64,000 nt of DNA from Solirubrobacterales bacterium (GCA_027315115.1 DAHUYQ010000028.1:62001-126000), one strand, 5' to 3'. Counted from the stretch's first letter, positions 50,657 to 60,143 are shown. Notes: a model not told the origin generated them from the sequence alone. Numbers and translations are program-made.

Positions 50657-51649
50657 ATGAGCGGCTCCGAGCAGGCCAGCGGCAACGATCTCGGAAGGCG
50701 CTTGCGGGAGCGAGACCTGACCGTCGCGCCAGCCGTCCTGAACCTGCTGGAGAGCACCACTCAGGCCGACCGCGAGCAGGCGCTTGCGCTGCTCTCCGAG
50801 GTCTCCCCGGCCAGGCTCGGACACGAGCCCCGCGGCCGCGTCGTCGGGGTGACGGGGCCTCCGGGAGCAGGCAAGTCGACGCTGCTCTCGGCGCTGCTGC
50901 GAACATGGCGCGACGCCGACCGCTCGGTGGCGATGCTGGCCGTCGACCCGAGCTCGCGCGCATCCGGCGGCTCGCTGCTCGGCGACCGCGCCCGGATCGA
51001 GTTCGACCCCTCCGACCGGCGGGTCTTCATCCGCTCGACCGCGGCGGGCGAACGCCTCGGCGGCCTTGCCTTCGGCACCCGCGCGGCCGGCCAGGCGCTG
51101 GCCGCCGCCTTCGACGTGGTCGTGATCGAGACCGTCGGCGTTGGCCAGGCGGAGACCGAGATCGCCGACGCCGCCGACGTGGTGGTCGTCGTGGTGCAGC
51201 CCGGCAGCGGGGACGTGCTGCAGTTCCTGAAGTCGGGGATCATGGAGATCCCGGACGTGCTCGTGGTGACCAAGGCCGACCTCGGCCAGGTCGCGGTCAG
51301 CGCGCGCCGCGACCTGAACGCCGCGCTGCGCTCGCTCGGTCGCCGAGACACACCCGTGCTGTCCGTCTCCTCGGTCCCGCCGCCGAGCGGCATCGAACAA
51401 CTGGCGCAGGCGATAGACGAACGCCTGGCCGCGATCGACCTGCCCGCGCGCCGCACGGCCGCGCGGCGCTCCGCGGCGCTCTCCGACTTCGTGGGCGAGT
51501 ACGGGATGAGGGCGCTGCGGGGTCTCGGCGGACGGCGTACCGCGGAGCGCCTGCTCGCAGAGCAGGACCCCGCGCTCGGGGAGGCAGAGCTGGAGCAGGC
51601 GCTGCTCAGCGCGGCCGGCGACCCTGGGCGCGGCGTTCGCGGCGCCTGA
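50657..51649 (+). CDS. meaB: MeaB/ArgK-type GTPase, mutase chaperone
   Basis: A 330-residue G3E GTPase: Walker A GVTGPPGAGKSTLLSALL, LAVDPSSRASGGSLLGDRAR, then FDVVVIETVGVGQAETEIADAADVVVVVVQPGSGDVLQFLKSGIMEIPDVLVVTKADLG, with the guanine-specifying NKAD-type motif as TKAD. The family protects and reloads the B12-dependent mutase. It starts 22 bases after ecm, so it is in the same operon. Its 3' end carries a GC-rich near-repeat. Confidence 0.94.
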   Translation: MSGSEQASGNDLGRRLRERDLTVAPAVLNLLESTTQADREQALALLSEVSPARLGHEPRGRVVGVTGPPGAGKSTLLSALLRTWRDADRSVAMLAVDPSSRASGGSLLGDRARIEFDPSDRRVFIRSTAAGERLGGLAFGTRAAGQALAAAFDVVVIETVGVGQAETEIADAADVVVVVVQPGSGDVLQFLKSGIMEIPDVLVVTKADLGQVAVSARRDLNAALRSLGRRDTPVLSVSSVPPPSGIEQLAQAIDERLAAIDLPARRTAARRSAALSDFVGEYGMRALRGLGGRRTAERLLAEQDPALGEAELEQALLSAAGDPGRGVRGA

Positions 51650-51699
51650 GCGCGGCGTTTCCGTGGCGTTGCCGTGGCGTTCGCAGCGTTCGCGGCGCC
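51633..51699 (+). repeat. Near-tandem repeats around the meaB stop
   Basis: GCGTTCGCGGCGCC occurs at 51633-51646 and 51686-51699. CCGTGGCGTT occurs at 51661-51670 and 51672-51681. The region spans the meaB stop codon and its spacer. Confidence 0.7.
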
Positions 51700-51752
51700 C
51701 CGGCGCGGCGCCCCAGATAGCGCTCGCGATCGGCGCGCCGTATGCTGCGCGC

Positions 51753-52715
51753 GTGGCAACAGGCTGCTTCATCTCGACAGGGCGCACGCTGGAGCCGGCG
51801 ATCGAGCGCGTGAGGCTCGCGGAGTCGCTCGGGTACGAGTCGGTCTACACGACCCACATCGCGGGCCGGGAGTCTCTGACCGTCCTGACGGCCTTCGCGC
51901 TCTCCAGCACGAAGATCCGGCTCGGCACCGGCGTGGTGCCGATCTACAGCCGCACGCCGGCGACCATGGCTCAGACGGCGGCCACGATCGACGAGCTGTC
52001 GGGGGGCCGCTTCACGCTCGGGCTGGGGGTCTCCCACCGTCCGATCGTGGAGGGCTGGCACGGGCAGAGCATCGACCGGCCCGTCAGGGAGATGCGCGAG
52101 TACGTCGCGATCGTCAGGGCGATCCTACGCGGCGAGAACCCGCCCGGGGGCGAGAAGTGGCAGAGCAATTTCCACCTCATGGGCCTGGAAGCCCGGCCGG
52201 CGCTGCCGGTCTACATCGCCGCGCTCTCCCCCGCGATGCTGCGCCTGGCCGGCGAGATCGCAGATGGCGCGATGCTCTGGCTCTGCAACCCCAGCTACAT
52301 CCGTGAGGTCGTGATCCCGGAGATCCGCGCCGGACGGGAGCGCGCCGGCAAGACGCTGGAGGGGTTCGACATCGTCGCCGCCGTGCCGGCCGCGCTCACC
52401 GAGGACGTCGACCAGGCGCGCTCCTCGCTGCGCCGCGACCTGCTGCCCTACTTCGGGCTGCCCTTCTACAGGGCGATGATCGAGCGCAGCGGCTTCGGCG
52501 CGGACATCGCCGCCTACGACGCGGCGGCGGGCGACGCGGCCGCGATGCAGGCCGCCATCTCCGACGCCTTCCTCGCTGACCTGGCCGCGATCGGCGATCG
52601 TTCCGCCGTCGTGGACGGCGTGGAGCGCTACCGCCAGGCCGGGGCCAGCTCGCCCTGCGTGGGCCCTGTCGCCCACACGGACTTCGAGGCGACGCTGCGC
52701 GCCGCGATCGGCTGA
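51753..52715 (+). CDS. F420-dependent LLM-class oxidoreductase
   Basis: A 320-residue luciferase-like TIM-barrel protein: CFISTGRTLEPAIERVRLAESLGYESVYTTHIAGRE, TAFALSSTKIRLGTGVVPIYSRTPATMAQTAATIDELSGGRFTLGLGVSHRPIVEGWHGQ, LAGEIADGAMLWLCNP. This is the pattern of F420-dependent dehydrogenases or reductases. Complete F420 biosynthesis genes in the window support F420 use rather than FMN. The substrate is unknown. The GTG at 51753 is the start. Confidence 0.9.
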   Translation: MATGCFISTGRTLEPAIERVRLAESLGYESVYTTHIAGRESLTVLTAFALSSTKIRLGTGVVPIYSRTPATMAQTAATIDELSGGRFTLGLGVSHRPIVEGWHGQSIDRPVREMREYVAIVRAILRGENPPGGEKWQSNFHLMGLEARPALPVYIAALSPAMLRLAGEIADGAMLWLCNPSYIREVVIPEIRAGRERAGKTLEGFDIVAAVPAALTEDVDQARSSLRRDLLPYFGLPFYRAMIERSGFGADIAAYDAAAGDAAAMQAAISDAFLADLAAIGDRSAVVDGVERYRQAGASSPCVGPVAHTDFEATLRAAIG

Positions 52716-52766
52716 GCCGGCCCCTTCGCCAGAGAGAGCCGCCACTGCGTGCGCAGCGTCACAGTG

Positions 52767-52800
52767 CTTGCACACGATTGACTGCATTGTTGTATGCAAG
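52767..52800. promoter_or_regulatory. Imperfect inverted repeat with a -35-like element
   Basis: CTTGCACAC (52767-52775) and GTATGCAAG (52792-52800) are complementary at eight of nine positions around a spacer. TTGACT (52778-52783) lies inside and TAATCG follows 17 bases later. It precedes the small 58-residue gene and could be its operator and promoter. Confidence 0.4.
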
Positions 52801-52820
52801 TAATCGATCGGAGGCGCAAC

Positions 52821-52997
52821 ATGCAGAAGAAGACGTGGACACTGAGGACCGTCGACGGTCAGACATATGAGGGACTCTCCAGGCAGGACGCGACGCTGAT
52901 GCTGGCGCGGCTGATCTATGGCGTGGAGCCGGCTCGCGAGGCGAAGATCACCCGCCTGCCGGTCGCCGAGGCGCTCGCGACGCCGATCGCCGCCTGA
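52821..52997 (+). CDS. Small hypothetical protein
   Basis: A 58-residue protein from ATG 52821, which follows GGAGGCGCAAC (ribosome binding site). Sequence MQKKTWTLRTVDGQTYEGLSRQDATLMLARLIYGVEPAREAKITRLPVAEALATP: two beta strands then a helix. The annotated frame could start at 52794. It is preceded by an inverted repeat with promoter-like elements. No family recognised. Confidence 0.6.
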   Translation: MQKKTWTLRTVDGQTYEGLSRQDATLMLARLIYGVEPAREAKITRLPVAEALATPIAA

Positions 52998-53077
52998 GCC
53001 AGGTCGCAGGGCAGGAAGGTCGTCTCCCGAGACGCGTGCGCCCGGCTCCCAACCGGAGGCACGCCTACAATGCACGT

Positions 53078-53659
53078 ATGGAGGGCTCGACGTCGGAGAC
53101 GAGTGCGCGCAGCTGGCTGCGCTGCTACCGCTGCTGGTCACAGAACCTGGAGGTGCAGGTCCACTACGAGGGGATCCACAAGATCGACCCTGAGACCGGC
53201 GAGCGCTCCGAGATCGTGGACGAGCTCGAGGAGGCCGTCGTGCAGTGCCTGGACTGCATGCACGACCAGCCGCACCTCGGCTTCGTGGGCGGCCGGGTAG
53301 AGCCGATCGAGGACCGCTGGGAAAGGATGATCGTCGGCACCCCGTGGGTCGCCTCGTGCACCGTTACGGTAGACGCCGATGACGTCGAGAGCTGCTCCGG
53401 CCCCGAGGCCGGCGACGCGCTGGCCTACGCCGCCTTCGGCGAGCACGGAGTGCGCGAGTTCTTCACGCATGTGCGCTTCCACAAGCACGAGGACGACTCC
53501 ACCATCATCGTCCATCTGCTTGTCGAGCTCTACGCGCGCTCGCTGGAGGAGGCGACCGAGGTGCTCGAATCCACCGCGCGCGGCGCGCTCACGATCACCT
53601 CGCTGGCAGAGGAGTCACGCCCCCCTGCCGCAGGCGACAGCACGCACGGACACGAGTAG
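53078..53659 (+). CDS. Conserved hypothetical protein with N-terminal CxxC pair
   Basis: A 193-residue protein. The N-terminus has RCYRCWSQNLEVQVHYEG and then VVQCLDCMHDQPHLGFVGGR (two CxxC motifs, probably a zinc ribbon). It is followed by acidic beta-rich sequence and a C-terminal amphipathic helix SLEEATEVLESTARGALTITSLAEE. The start ATG at 53078 is preferred over the frame at 53036. No family recognised. It is convergent with pckG. Confidence 0.65.
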   Translation: MEGSTSETSARSWLRCYRCWSQNLEVQVHYEGIHKIDPETGERSEIVDELEEAVVQCLDCMHDQPHLGFVGGRVEPIEDRWERMIVGTPWVASCTVTVDADDVESCSGPEAGDALAYAAFGEHGVREFFTHVRFHKHEDDSTIIVHLLVELYARSLEEATEVLESTARGALTITSLAEESRPPAAGDSTHGHE

Positions 53660-53704
53660 AGCGGCTGTCGGCCGCCACGCCCCCGACGCGCGTGGGCCGG
53701 CCGA

Positions 53705-53758
53705 GTGCCGGCCGATCCACATCGGTGCCGGCCGGTCCACATCGGTGCCGGCCGGCCA
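53705..53758. repeat. 20-bp tandem repeat in the convergent spacer before pckG
   Basis: GTGCCGGCCGRTCCACATCG (R = A then G) occurs at 53705-53724 and 53725-53744, with a partial third copy from 53745. It lies between two convergent genes and is likely noncoding. Confidence 0.8.
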
Positions 53759-53773
53759 GTCGTGCGGTCTCGA

Positions 53774-55606
53774 TCAGGATCCGGCGAGCCGCTGCTCAAG
53801 CGCCTTGAGCTGCTCGTGCAGCTCGTGGGGCAGGTGGTCGAACTTGCCCAGGTGCTCGTGGAAGTGCGGGAGCTGCGCCTTCCAGTCCTCGACGTTGACG
53901 TCGAGGAGCTGCTCCATGTCGCTCTGCGGCACGTCCAGGCCGCTGACATCGATCCCTTCCAAGCCGATCGGGGGGATGTGGCCGATCGGCGTCTCCCGCG
54001 CGATGCCGTGGCCGGCGCAGCGCGCGAAGACCCAGGACAGCACGCGCGAGTTCTCGCCGTAGCCGGGCCACAGGAAGCGGCCCTCGGGGTCCTTGCGGAA
54101 CCAGTTGACGTAGAAGATCTTGGGCAGCTTGCTCGCGTCCGCTTCGCGCCCGATCTTCAGCCAGTGGGCGAAGTAGTCGCCCATGTTGTAGCCGCAGAAG
54201 GGCAGCATCGCGAACGGGTCGAAGCGCAGTTCGCCGAGGTTGCCGGCCGCGGCCGCGGTCTTCTCAGAGCTCATGATCGAGCCGAGGAACACGCCGTGCT
54301 CCCAGTCCAGTGCCTCGGTCACCAGCGGCACCACGCCGGAGCGGCGGCCGCCGAAGAGGATCGCGTCGATCGGCACGCCGGCGGGGTCCTCCCACTCGGG
54401 CGCGATCGCGGGGTCCTGCGCCGCGGGGGCCGTGAAGCGCGCGTTGGCGTGCGCTGCCGGCGTGCCCGCGTCGGGCGTCCAGTCTTTGCCGTGCCAGTCG
54501 ATCAGATGCGAGGGCGGCTCGGGCGTCATGCCCTCCCACCACACGTCGCCGTCGTCGGTGAGCGCGCAGTTGGTGAAGATCGAGTTCTCCTTGACCGTCT
54601 CTATCGCGTTCGGGTTGGTGTCCATGCCCGTGCCCGGCGCCACGCCGAAGAAGCCGGCCTCGGGATTGATCGCGTAGAGGCGGCCGTCGGCGCCGAACTT
54701 CATCCAGGCGATGTCATCGCCGATCGTCTGCACCTGCCAGCCGGGCATGGTGGGGATCAGCATCGCGAGGTTGGTCTTGCCACAGGCCGACGGGAAGGCG
54801 GCGGCGATGTACTTCACATCGCCCTCCGGCGAGATCAGCTTCAGGATCAGCATGTGCTCGGCCATCCAGCCTTCGTCGCGCGCCATCACCGAGGCGATCC
54901 GCAGCGCCAGGCACTTCTTGCCGAGCAGCGCGTTGCCGCCATAGCCCGAGCCGTAGGACCAGATCTCGCGGGTCTCCGGGAAGTGGACGATGTACTTGTT
55001 CTCGGCGTCGCAGGGCCACGGCACGTCCTCGATGCTCTCGCCGGCATCGTTGACGAGCGGCATGCCGACCGAGTGCAGGCACGGCACGAAGTCGCCGTCG
55101 TCGCCCAGCGAGCTGAGCGCTCCGGCACCCATCCTGGTCATGATCCGCATGCTGACCGCGACATAGGCGGAGTCGGTGATCTGGATGCCGATCTGGCTCT
55201 TGTCGGAGCCCAGCGGCCCCATCGAGAAGGGCACGACGTACATCGTGCGCCCGCGCATCGAGCCGGCGAACAGCTCGCTGAGCGCTTCCTTCATCTCTTC
55301 CGGGTCGCGCCAGTTGTTGGTCGGCCCAGCATCCTGCTCGTGCTTTGAGCAGATGAACGTCCTGTCCTCCACGCGCGCCACATCGCCGGGATCGGAGAGC
55401 GCGAGATAGGAGCCGGGGCGCTTCTGCTCCGAGAGCCGCACGAAGGTGCCCGCCTCAATCAGCGTCTCGCAGAGACCGTCGTACTCGGCCTTGGAGCCGT
55501 CGCACCAGTGGATGTCACTGGGCTCCGTGAGCGCTGCCACCTCCTCTACCCATGCCAGTAGACGCTTGTGCTTGGTTGGGGCGGGGGCGGGGGCGGTGGT
55601 CGACAT
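53774..55606 (-). CDS. pckG: Phosphoenolpyruvate carboxykinase (GTP)
   Basis: A 610-residue GTP-type PEPCK. Diagnostic parts: [66 protein letters not shown], the kinase-1a loop [23 protein letters not shown] (near 270-290) and [15 protein letters not shown]. It converts oxaloacetate and GTP to PEP. In this neighbourhood it would draw C4 acids from the ethylmalonyl-CoA pathway to gluconeogenesis. The start is ATG 55606. A 175-base spacer with no gene separates it from the MaoC gene. Confidence 0.96.
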   Translation of the reverse strand: MSTTAPAPAPTKHKRLLAWVEEVAALTEPSDIHWCDGSKAEYDGLCETLIEAGTFVRLSEQKRPGSYLALSDPGDVARVEDRTFICSKHEQDAGPTNNWRDPEEMKEALSELFAGSMRGRTMYVVPFSMGPLGSDKSQIGIQITDSAYVAVSMRIMTRMGAGALSSLGDDGDFVPCLHSVGMPLVNDAGESIEDVPWPCDAENKYIVHFPETREIWSYGSGYGGNALLGKKCLALRIASVMARDEGWMAEHMLILKLISPEGDVKYIAAAFPSACGKTNLAMLIPTMPGWQVQTIGDDIAWMKFGADGRLYAINPEAGFFGVAPGTGMDTNPNAIETVKENSIFTNCALTDDGDVWWEGMTPEPPSHLIDWHGKDWTPDAGTPAAHANARFTAPAAQDPAIAPEWEDPAGVPIDAILFGGRRSGVVPLVTEALDWEHGVFLGSIMSSEKTAAAAGNLGELRFDPFAMLPFCGYNMGDYFAHWLKIGREADASKLPKIFYVNWFRKDPEGRFLWPGYGENSRVLSWVFARCAGHGIARETPIGHIPPIGLEGIDVSGLDVPQSDMEQLLDVNVEDWKAQLPHFHEHLGKFDHLPHELHEQLKALEQRLAGS

Positions 55607-55781
55607 GGCGTGCGAGCGGCTCCTCTGTGTCGCAGGAACGTGCCTCGATCGGCGCGGCCGGCGCCGATGCGGCGCCGAGAACGGAAAATCGCCCTTGGGG
55701 GCGATCAGCGGAGATTACCGTACGGACCGCCGGGCAGCTCAGTGGCAAGCCGCCGAGACGGTCCGTGACAGTCCGCGATCG

Positions 55782-56348
55782 CTACTCGACGTTTCCGTCC
55801 GCAGAGGGCGCGGGGCGGGTGGGGCTCGGGTTCTTGCGCGGCACGAGCACGATCCGCTTGAACTCGGCCACCAGCGTGCCGCCCTGGTTGTAGACGCGGG
55901 TGTGCACCTTCACGGTGCCGCGGTCGGGCTTGGTGCGCGACTCGCGCTTTTCCAGCACCTCTGACTCGACGAAGAGCGTGTCGCCGTGGAAGACGGGCGC
56001 CGGGTGGCTGAGCTCCTCGGTGGCGAGGTTCGCGATCGCCTTGCCGCTGACGTCGGACACGGACATGCCGAGCGCGAGCGAGTAGACGAGCGGGCCGACG
56101 ACGACGTTGCGGCCCTGCTGGGAGCCGGCGGCGTAGACGTCGTTGATGTGCAGCGGGTGGTGGTTCATCGTGATCAGGCAGAAGAGGTGGTCGTCGGCCT
56201 CTGTCACGGTCTTCGCCGGCCAGTGCTTGTAGACGTCGCCGACCTCGAACTCCTCGAGGTAGCGGCCGTAGGGATGGGCGCCGCTGGCCTCGCGGGCAGC
56301 CTGATCGGTCTCCACTGAAGGGCGCTGGACGGTCTCTGTGTCACTCAT
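55782..56348 (-). CDS. MaoC-family enoyl-CoA/mesaconyl-CoA hydratase-like protein
   Basis: A 188-residue hot-dog fold protein: YLEEFEVGDVYKHWPAKTVTEADDHLFCLITMNHHPLHINDVYA (catalytic D and H of the MaoC motif), AAGSQQGRNVVVGPLVYSLALGMSVSDVSG and HGDTLFVESEVLEKRESRTKPDRGTVKVHTRVYNQGG. It is single-domain. The divergent mcl gene suggests a mesaconyl-CoA-type hydratase, with an itaconyl-CoA hydratase as an alternative; the substrate is not proven. Confidence 0.85.
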   Translation of the reverse strand: MSDTETVQRPSVETDQAAREASGAHPYGRYLEEFEVGDVYKHWPAKTVTEADDHLFCLITMNHHPLHINDVYAAGSQQGRNVVVGPLVYSLALGMSVSDVSGKAIANLATEELSHPAPVFHGDTLFVESEVLEKRESRTKPDRGTVKVHTRVYNQGGTLVAEFKRIVLVPRKNPSPTRPAPSADGNVE

Positions 56349-56462
56349 GGATCTGTCGCGTTCTCCTGATGCGGGGGTCGCTCAGCACTCTAGAGATCGC
56401 TCGCCGCGGGCGCGAGGCGATACCGTTCAGGGCCCGACCACACGAGGACCCAGGAGACCGAT

Positions 56463-57527
56463 TTGCGCAACCCCCGAGCCTTCGAGACGCCCCTGGCGAT
56501 CGGCGCGCCGACGCCGGCCAAAGAGATTCCCGTCAAGCCTTCGAGGATGATCCACTTCCTCGACTTCTCCAACGAGAAGATGGTCGCGAAGGTGCCCGAC
56601 ATCGCGCCGCAGGTCGACATCCTGCTCGGCAACCTCGAGGACGCCGTGCCCGTCGACCGCAAGGAGGCCGCGCGCGATGGCCTGATCAAGGTGGGACGCG
56701 AGATCGACCTCGGAGACACGGCGCTCTGGACCCGCGTGAACGCGCTGGAGTCCCCCTGGGTGCTCGACGACCTCACCCAGATCGTGATGGCGATCGGCGA
56801 GAAGCTCGAGGTGATCATGGTCCCGAAGGTCGAGGGGGCCTGGGACATCCACTACGTCGACCGCCTGCTCGCCCAGTTGGAGGCCAAGGCCGGCCTCTCC
56901 AAGCCGATCCTCGTGCACGCGATCCTGGAGACCTCGCTCGGCGTGGCCAACCTGGAGGAGATCGCCGCGGCCTCGCCGCGCATCCAGGGCATGAGCTTCG
57001 GCCCGGCCGACCTGGCCGCCTCTCGACGGATGAAGACCACGCGAGTGGGCGGCGGGCACCCCGGCTACCGGACGATCGCCGATCCCGACCCGCAGGATGA
57101 GCAGGCGCCGCGCGCCAGCTACCAGCAGGACCCCTGGCACTACTCGATCGCGCGCATGGTCGACGCCTGCACCGCCGTGGGCGCGCTGCCGTTCTACGGG
57201 CCCTACGGCGACATCAAGGACACGCTCGGCTGCGAGACCCAGTTCCGGGCGGCCTTCCTGCTCGGCTGCGTGGGCGCCTGGTCGCTGCACCCCGGACAGA
57301 TCGCGATCGCCAAGAAGGTCTTCTCGCCCGACCCCGATGAGGTCGCCTTCGCCAAGAAGGTGATCGAGGCGATCCCGGATGGCCGGGGCGTGCACATGAT
57401 CGACGGCAAGATGCAGGACGACGCCACCTGGAAGCAGTGCCAGGTGATGGTCAAACTCGCCGAGATGCTGGCCCAGAAGGACCCTGAGCTGGCCGAGCTG
57501 TACGGGCTCGCGCCGGCGGCCGCGTAG
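56463..57527 (+). CDS. mcl1: L-malyl-CoA/beta-methylmalyl-CoA lyase (Mcl)
   Basis: A 354-residue HpcH/HpaI-fold lyase. The sequence follows Chloroflexus-type malyl-CoA lyase very closely by eye: [123 protein letters not shown], and [27 protein letters not shown]. It splits malyl-CoA to acetyl-CoA and glyoxylate and methylmalyl-CoA to propionyl-CoA and glyoxylate. The start is TTG 56463, after CAGGAGACC. A MaoC gene is divergent and the CoA ligase genes follow. Confidence 0.93.
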   Translation: MRNPRAFETPLAIGAPTPAKEIPVKPSRMIHFLDFSNEKMVAKVPDIAPQVDILLGNLEDAVPVDRKEAARDGLIKVGREIDLGDTALWTRVNALESPWVLDDLTQIVMAIGEKLEVIMVPKVEGAWDIHYVDRLLAQLEAKAGLSKPILVHAILETSLGVANLEEIAAASPRIQGMSFGPADLAASRRMKTTRVGGGHPGYRTIADPDPQDEQAPRASYQQDPWHYSIARMVDACTAVGALPFYGPYGDIKDTLGCETQFRAAFLLGCVGAWSLHPGQIAIAKKVFSPDPDEVAFAKKVIEAIPDGRGVHMIDGKMQDDATWKQCQVMVKLAEMLAQKDPELAELYGLAPAAA

Positions 57528-57704
57528 GCGGCCGCTCGACGGGGCGCCGCGTCGATCGCAGCGCCCGCGGGTTCCACCACACGGACGCGCCCGCACGGCG
57601 GCTGCGCCCTGCCGCCTGCCGGTACCTATAGGCTTCGCGCCTCCTAACCGGAAGACAACACTTCCAAGCTCCAGCCCACTTCGAGACCCGGACACCTCCC
57701 CCCG

Positions 57705-58916
57705 ATGCGATTCTTCGAGTACGAGGCGCGTGAGATCGTCAAGCGTGCCGGCATTCCAGTAACCGACTTCGGCTTCGCCACCGAGCCTTCGCAGGCGCGT
57801 GAGATCGCCCAGCGGATCGGCGGCCCGACGGTCGTGAAGTCGCAGGTCCTGACCGGCGGCCGCATGAAGGCCGGCGGCGTGAAGTTCGCCGACACGCCCG
57901 AGGAGGCCGAGGCCTACGCCCGCGACATCCTCGCGCTGGAGATCAAAGGCCACATGCCGCGCGGCGTGCTGATCGACCCGAAGGCGGAGGTCGCGCAGGA
58001 GTACTACGCCGGCGTGGTCTGGGACGGCCCCCGCAAGCAGCCGGTGATGATCTTCTCCCCCGTGGGTGGCATCGACATCGAGCAGGTCGCGGAGGAGCAA
58101 CCCGACAAGGTCGGTCGCCGTCACTTCTCCAACATCCTGCCCTTCTCGGAGTTCATGGCCAAGGAGGTGATCGCCTCCACCGGAGTGACCGGCGGCGCGC
58201 TGAACAAGCTGGTGCCGATCCTCACCCGGCTGGCGAAGGTCTTCGTCGAGAACGACATGACGCTGGCGGAGATCAACCCGCTCGGGCAGCTTGCCGACGG
58301 CTCGTTCGTCGCGCTCGACGCCCACATGGACATGGAGAACGAGGCGCGCGGGCGCCACGCCAAGCTGCTGGCGGACCTCGGCGTCGGCTCCGAGGAGACC
58401 CGTCAGGCGCGAGAGGCCACGCCGTTCGAGATCGCCGGTGAGGAAGTCGACGCCCAGGACCATCGTGGCGTGGCGGGCAACGTGACCGAGTTCGACGGCA
58501 ACCTGGGGCTCGTGATCGGCGCCGGCGGCGGCTCGCTGACGCTCTTCGACGCGGTCCGCGCCCACGGCGGCAAGCCCGCCAACTACTGTGAGATCGGCGG
58601 CAACCCCTCCGTCGCCAAGGCCTGCGGGCTGGCGAAGCTGGTCTTGACCAAGCCCGGCGTGGACCAGATCGCGGTGATGATGTCGATCGTGTCCAACACG
58701 CGGGTGGACATCGTCGCGCGCGGCGTGATCAAGGCCTGCCTGGAGCTGGGCTACGACCCGGCGCGGAAGATCGCGATCTTCCGCATCCCGGGCGCCTGGG
58801 AGGAGGAGGGCTTCAAGATCCTGGAGAAGTACGGCGTCGAGTACGCCGACCGCTCCGTGTCGCTGAACGAGGCCGCGCGTCGCGCGGTGGAGAAAATCCA
58901 GGGGGTGGCGGCATGA
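57705..58916 (+). CDS. Succinate/malate-CoA ligase beta subunit
   Basis: A 403-residue ATP-grasp CoA ligase beta subunit: MRFFEYEAREIVKRAGIPVTDFG, VVKSQVLTGGRMKAGGVKFADTPEEA, INPLGQLADGSFVALDAHMDMENEARGRHA, GAGGGSLTLFDAVRAHGGKPANYCEIGGNPS. With the neighbouring mcl it may activate malate (MtkA) rather than succinate, which sequence reading alone cannot settle. The ATG at 57705 is 177 bases after mcl; TATAGG at about 57628 could be a -10. The stop overlaps the alpha gene as ATGA. Confidence 0.9.
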   Translation: MRFFEYEAREIVKRAGIPVTDFGFATEPSQAREIAQRIGGPTVVKSQVLTGGRMKAGGVKFADTPEEAEAYARDILALEIKGHMPRGVLIDPKAEVAQEYYAGVVWDGPRKQPVMIFSPVGGIDIEQVAEEQPDKVGRRHFSNILPFSEFMAKEVIASTGVTGGALNKLVPILTRLAKVFVENDMTLAEINPLGQLADGSFVALDAHMDMENEARGRHAKLLADLGVGSEETRQAREATPFEIAGEEVDAQDHRGVAGNVTEFDGNLGLVIGAGGGSLTLFDAVRAHGGKPANYCEIGGNPSVAKACGLAKLVLTKPGVDQIAVMMSIVSNTRVDIVARGVIKACLELGYDPARKIAIFRIPGAWEEEGFKILEKYGVEYADRSVSLNEAARRAVEKIQGVAA

Positions 58917-59866
58917 GCATCCTGATCGACGCCCAGACGACCTTCATCGTCCAGGGCATCACCGGCCGCGAGGCCGTAAACCTCACGCGCGAGTGCCTCG
59001 ACTACGGCGCCGGCGCGAAGATCGTCGGCGGCGTGACGCCGGGTCGCCTGGGCCGCGAGGTCCACGGCGTGCCCGTCTTCGACACCGTCGCCCAGGCGGT
59101 CGCGCATCACGGAGCGGCGATCGACGGCTCTGTGGTCACGGTCCCGCCCGCGTTCACCAAGGACGCGGTCTTCGAGGCGATCGAGAACGGCATCAAGCTG
59201 ATCGTGATCGTGACCGAGCGGATCCCGCGCCGCGACGTGGCGCAGATGGTGGAGCTGGCCACGCTGCGCGGCGCGCGCATCATCGGCCCCAACTGCCTCG
59301 GCATGATCGTGCCCGACGTGGTCAAGATGGGCGGCATCGGCGGGCCGGCGCGCAACGCCGCGCAGGCGTACACGCCCGGCCCGATCGGCGTGATCTCGCG
59401 CTCCGGCGGCATGACCACCGAGATGTCCTCGACGCTCTCCGCCGCGGGCCTTGGCCAGTCCACGGCCGTCTCGATCGGCGGCGACGCGATCATCGGCTCC
59501 ACCTATGCGGAGCTGATGCCGCTGTTCGAGGCCGACCCGCAGACGCAGGGGATCGTGATCTACACCGAGCCGGGCGGCCGCATGGAGGCCGAGCTGGCGC
59601 GCTGGGTGACCGAGAACGAATCGCGGCTGCCGATCGTCGCCTTCATGGCGGGCCGCTTCATGGACGAGATGCCGGGCATGAGCTTCGGCCACGCCGGCAC
59701 GATCGTGGAAGGCAAGGCCGACACCGCCTCGGAGAAGATCGCGCGCCTGGCCGAGGCCGGCATCACGGTCGCCGAGCGGATCGAGGACATCCCAGGGCTG
59801 ATCGCCGAGCAGATGCAGGCTCGTGGCACGCCCACGACCGCAGCGGCGCAAGGAGGACTCTCATGA
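58913..59866 (+). CDS. Succinate/malate-CoA ligase alpha subunit
   Basis: A 317-residue protein beginning MSILIDAQTTFIVQGITGREA with the CoA-binding Rossmann domain, GPNCLGMIVPD, RSGGMTTEMSSTLSAAGLGQSTAVSIGGDAIIGSTYAELMPLFEADPQTQGIVIYTEPGG and the phospho-His loop SFGHAGTIVEGKADTASEKI. It pairs with the beta subunit through ATGA overlaps on both sides; the ferredoxin gene also overlaps its end. Malate or succinate is activated to the CoA ester. Confidence 0.9.
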   Translation: MSILIDAQTTFIVQGITGREAVNLTRECLDYGAGAKIVGGVTPGRLGREVHGVPVFDTVAQAVAHHGAAIDGSVVTVPPAFTKDAVFEAIENGIKLIVIVTERIPRRDVAQMVELATLRGARIIGPNCLGMIVPDVVKMGGIGGPARNAAQAYTPGPIGVISRSGGMTTEMSSTLSAAGLGQSTAVSIGGDAIIGSTYAELMPLFEADPQTQGIVIYTEPGGRMEAELARWVTENESRLPIVAFMAGRFMDEMPGMSFGHAGTIVEGKADTASEKIARLAEAGITVAERIEDIPGLIAEQMQARGTPTTAAAQGGLS

Positions 59867-60117
59867 GAAAGGACGGGACGTTCATCGCCGTCGAGGTCGA
59901 GGACTCCGCGGCGGCGGATGCGGCCTTCGCGCAGAAGCTGACCGAGGTCTGCCCGGTCGACATCTTCGCCCAGGAGCCCGACGGCAGCCTGCGGATCGTG
60001 GATGGCAACCTCGACGAGTGCGTGCTCTGCCGGCTCTGCATCGATGCAGACCGAGATCCCGCCCACCCCGCCGTGAAGGTGCTCAAGCTGTACGACGCCG
60101 GCGCGCTGCTCGTCTAG
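59863..60117 (+). CDS. Small FixX-like [4Fe-4S] ferredoxin
   Basis: An 84-residue protein with CPVDIFAQEPDG near 30 and CVLCRLCIDA near 59-65: four Cys in the C-x(n)-CxxCxxC pattern of FixX-like ferredoxins, without the second set found in 2[4Fe-4S] proteins. The ATG overlaps the ligase stop (ATGA), so all three are co-translated. Finding a ferredoxin in a CoA ligase operon is unusual. It may serve a nearby redox enzyme; no partner is evident. Confidence 0.75.
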   Translation: MRKDGTFIAVEVEDSAAADAAFAQKLTEVCPVDIFAQEPDGSLRIVDGNLDECVLCRLCIDADRDPAHPAVKVLKLYDAGALLV

Positions 60118-60143
60118 GCCGGAGCGGCAGCATTCCCCCGCAG

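Noticed and set aside
56427-58565. A 712-codon minus-strand open frame opposite mcl and the ligase beta gene
   Set aside because: Low-complexity, no domain pattern, and the opposite strand carries clear family matches.
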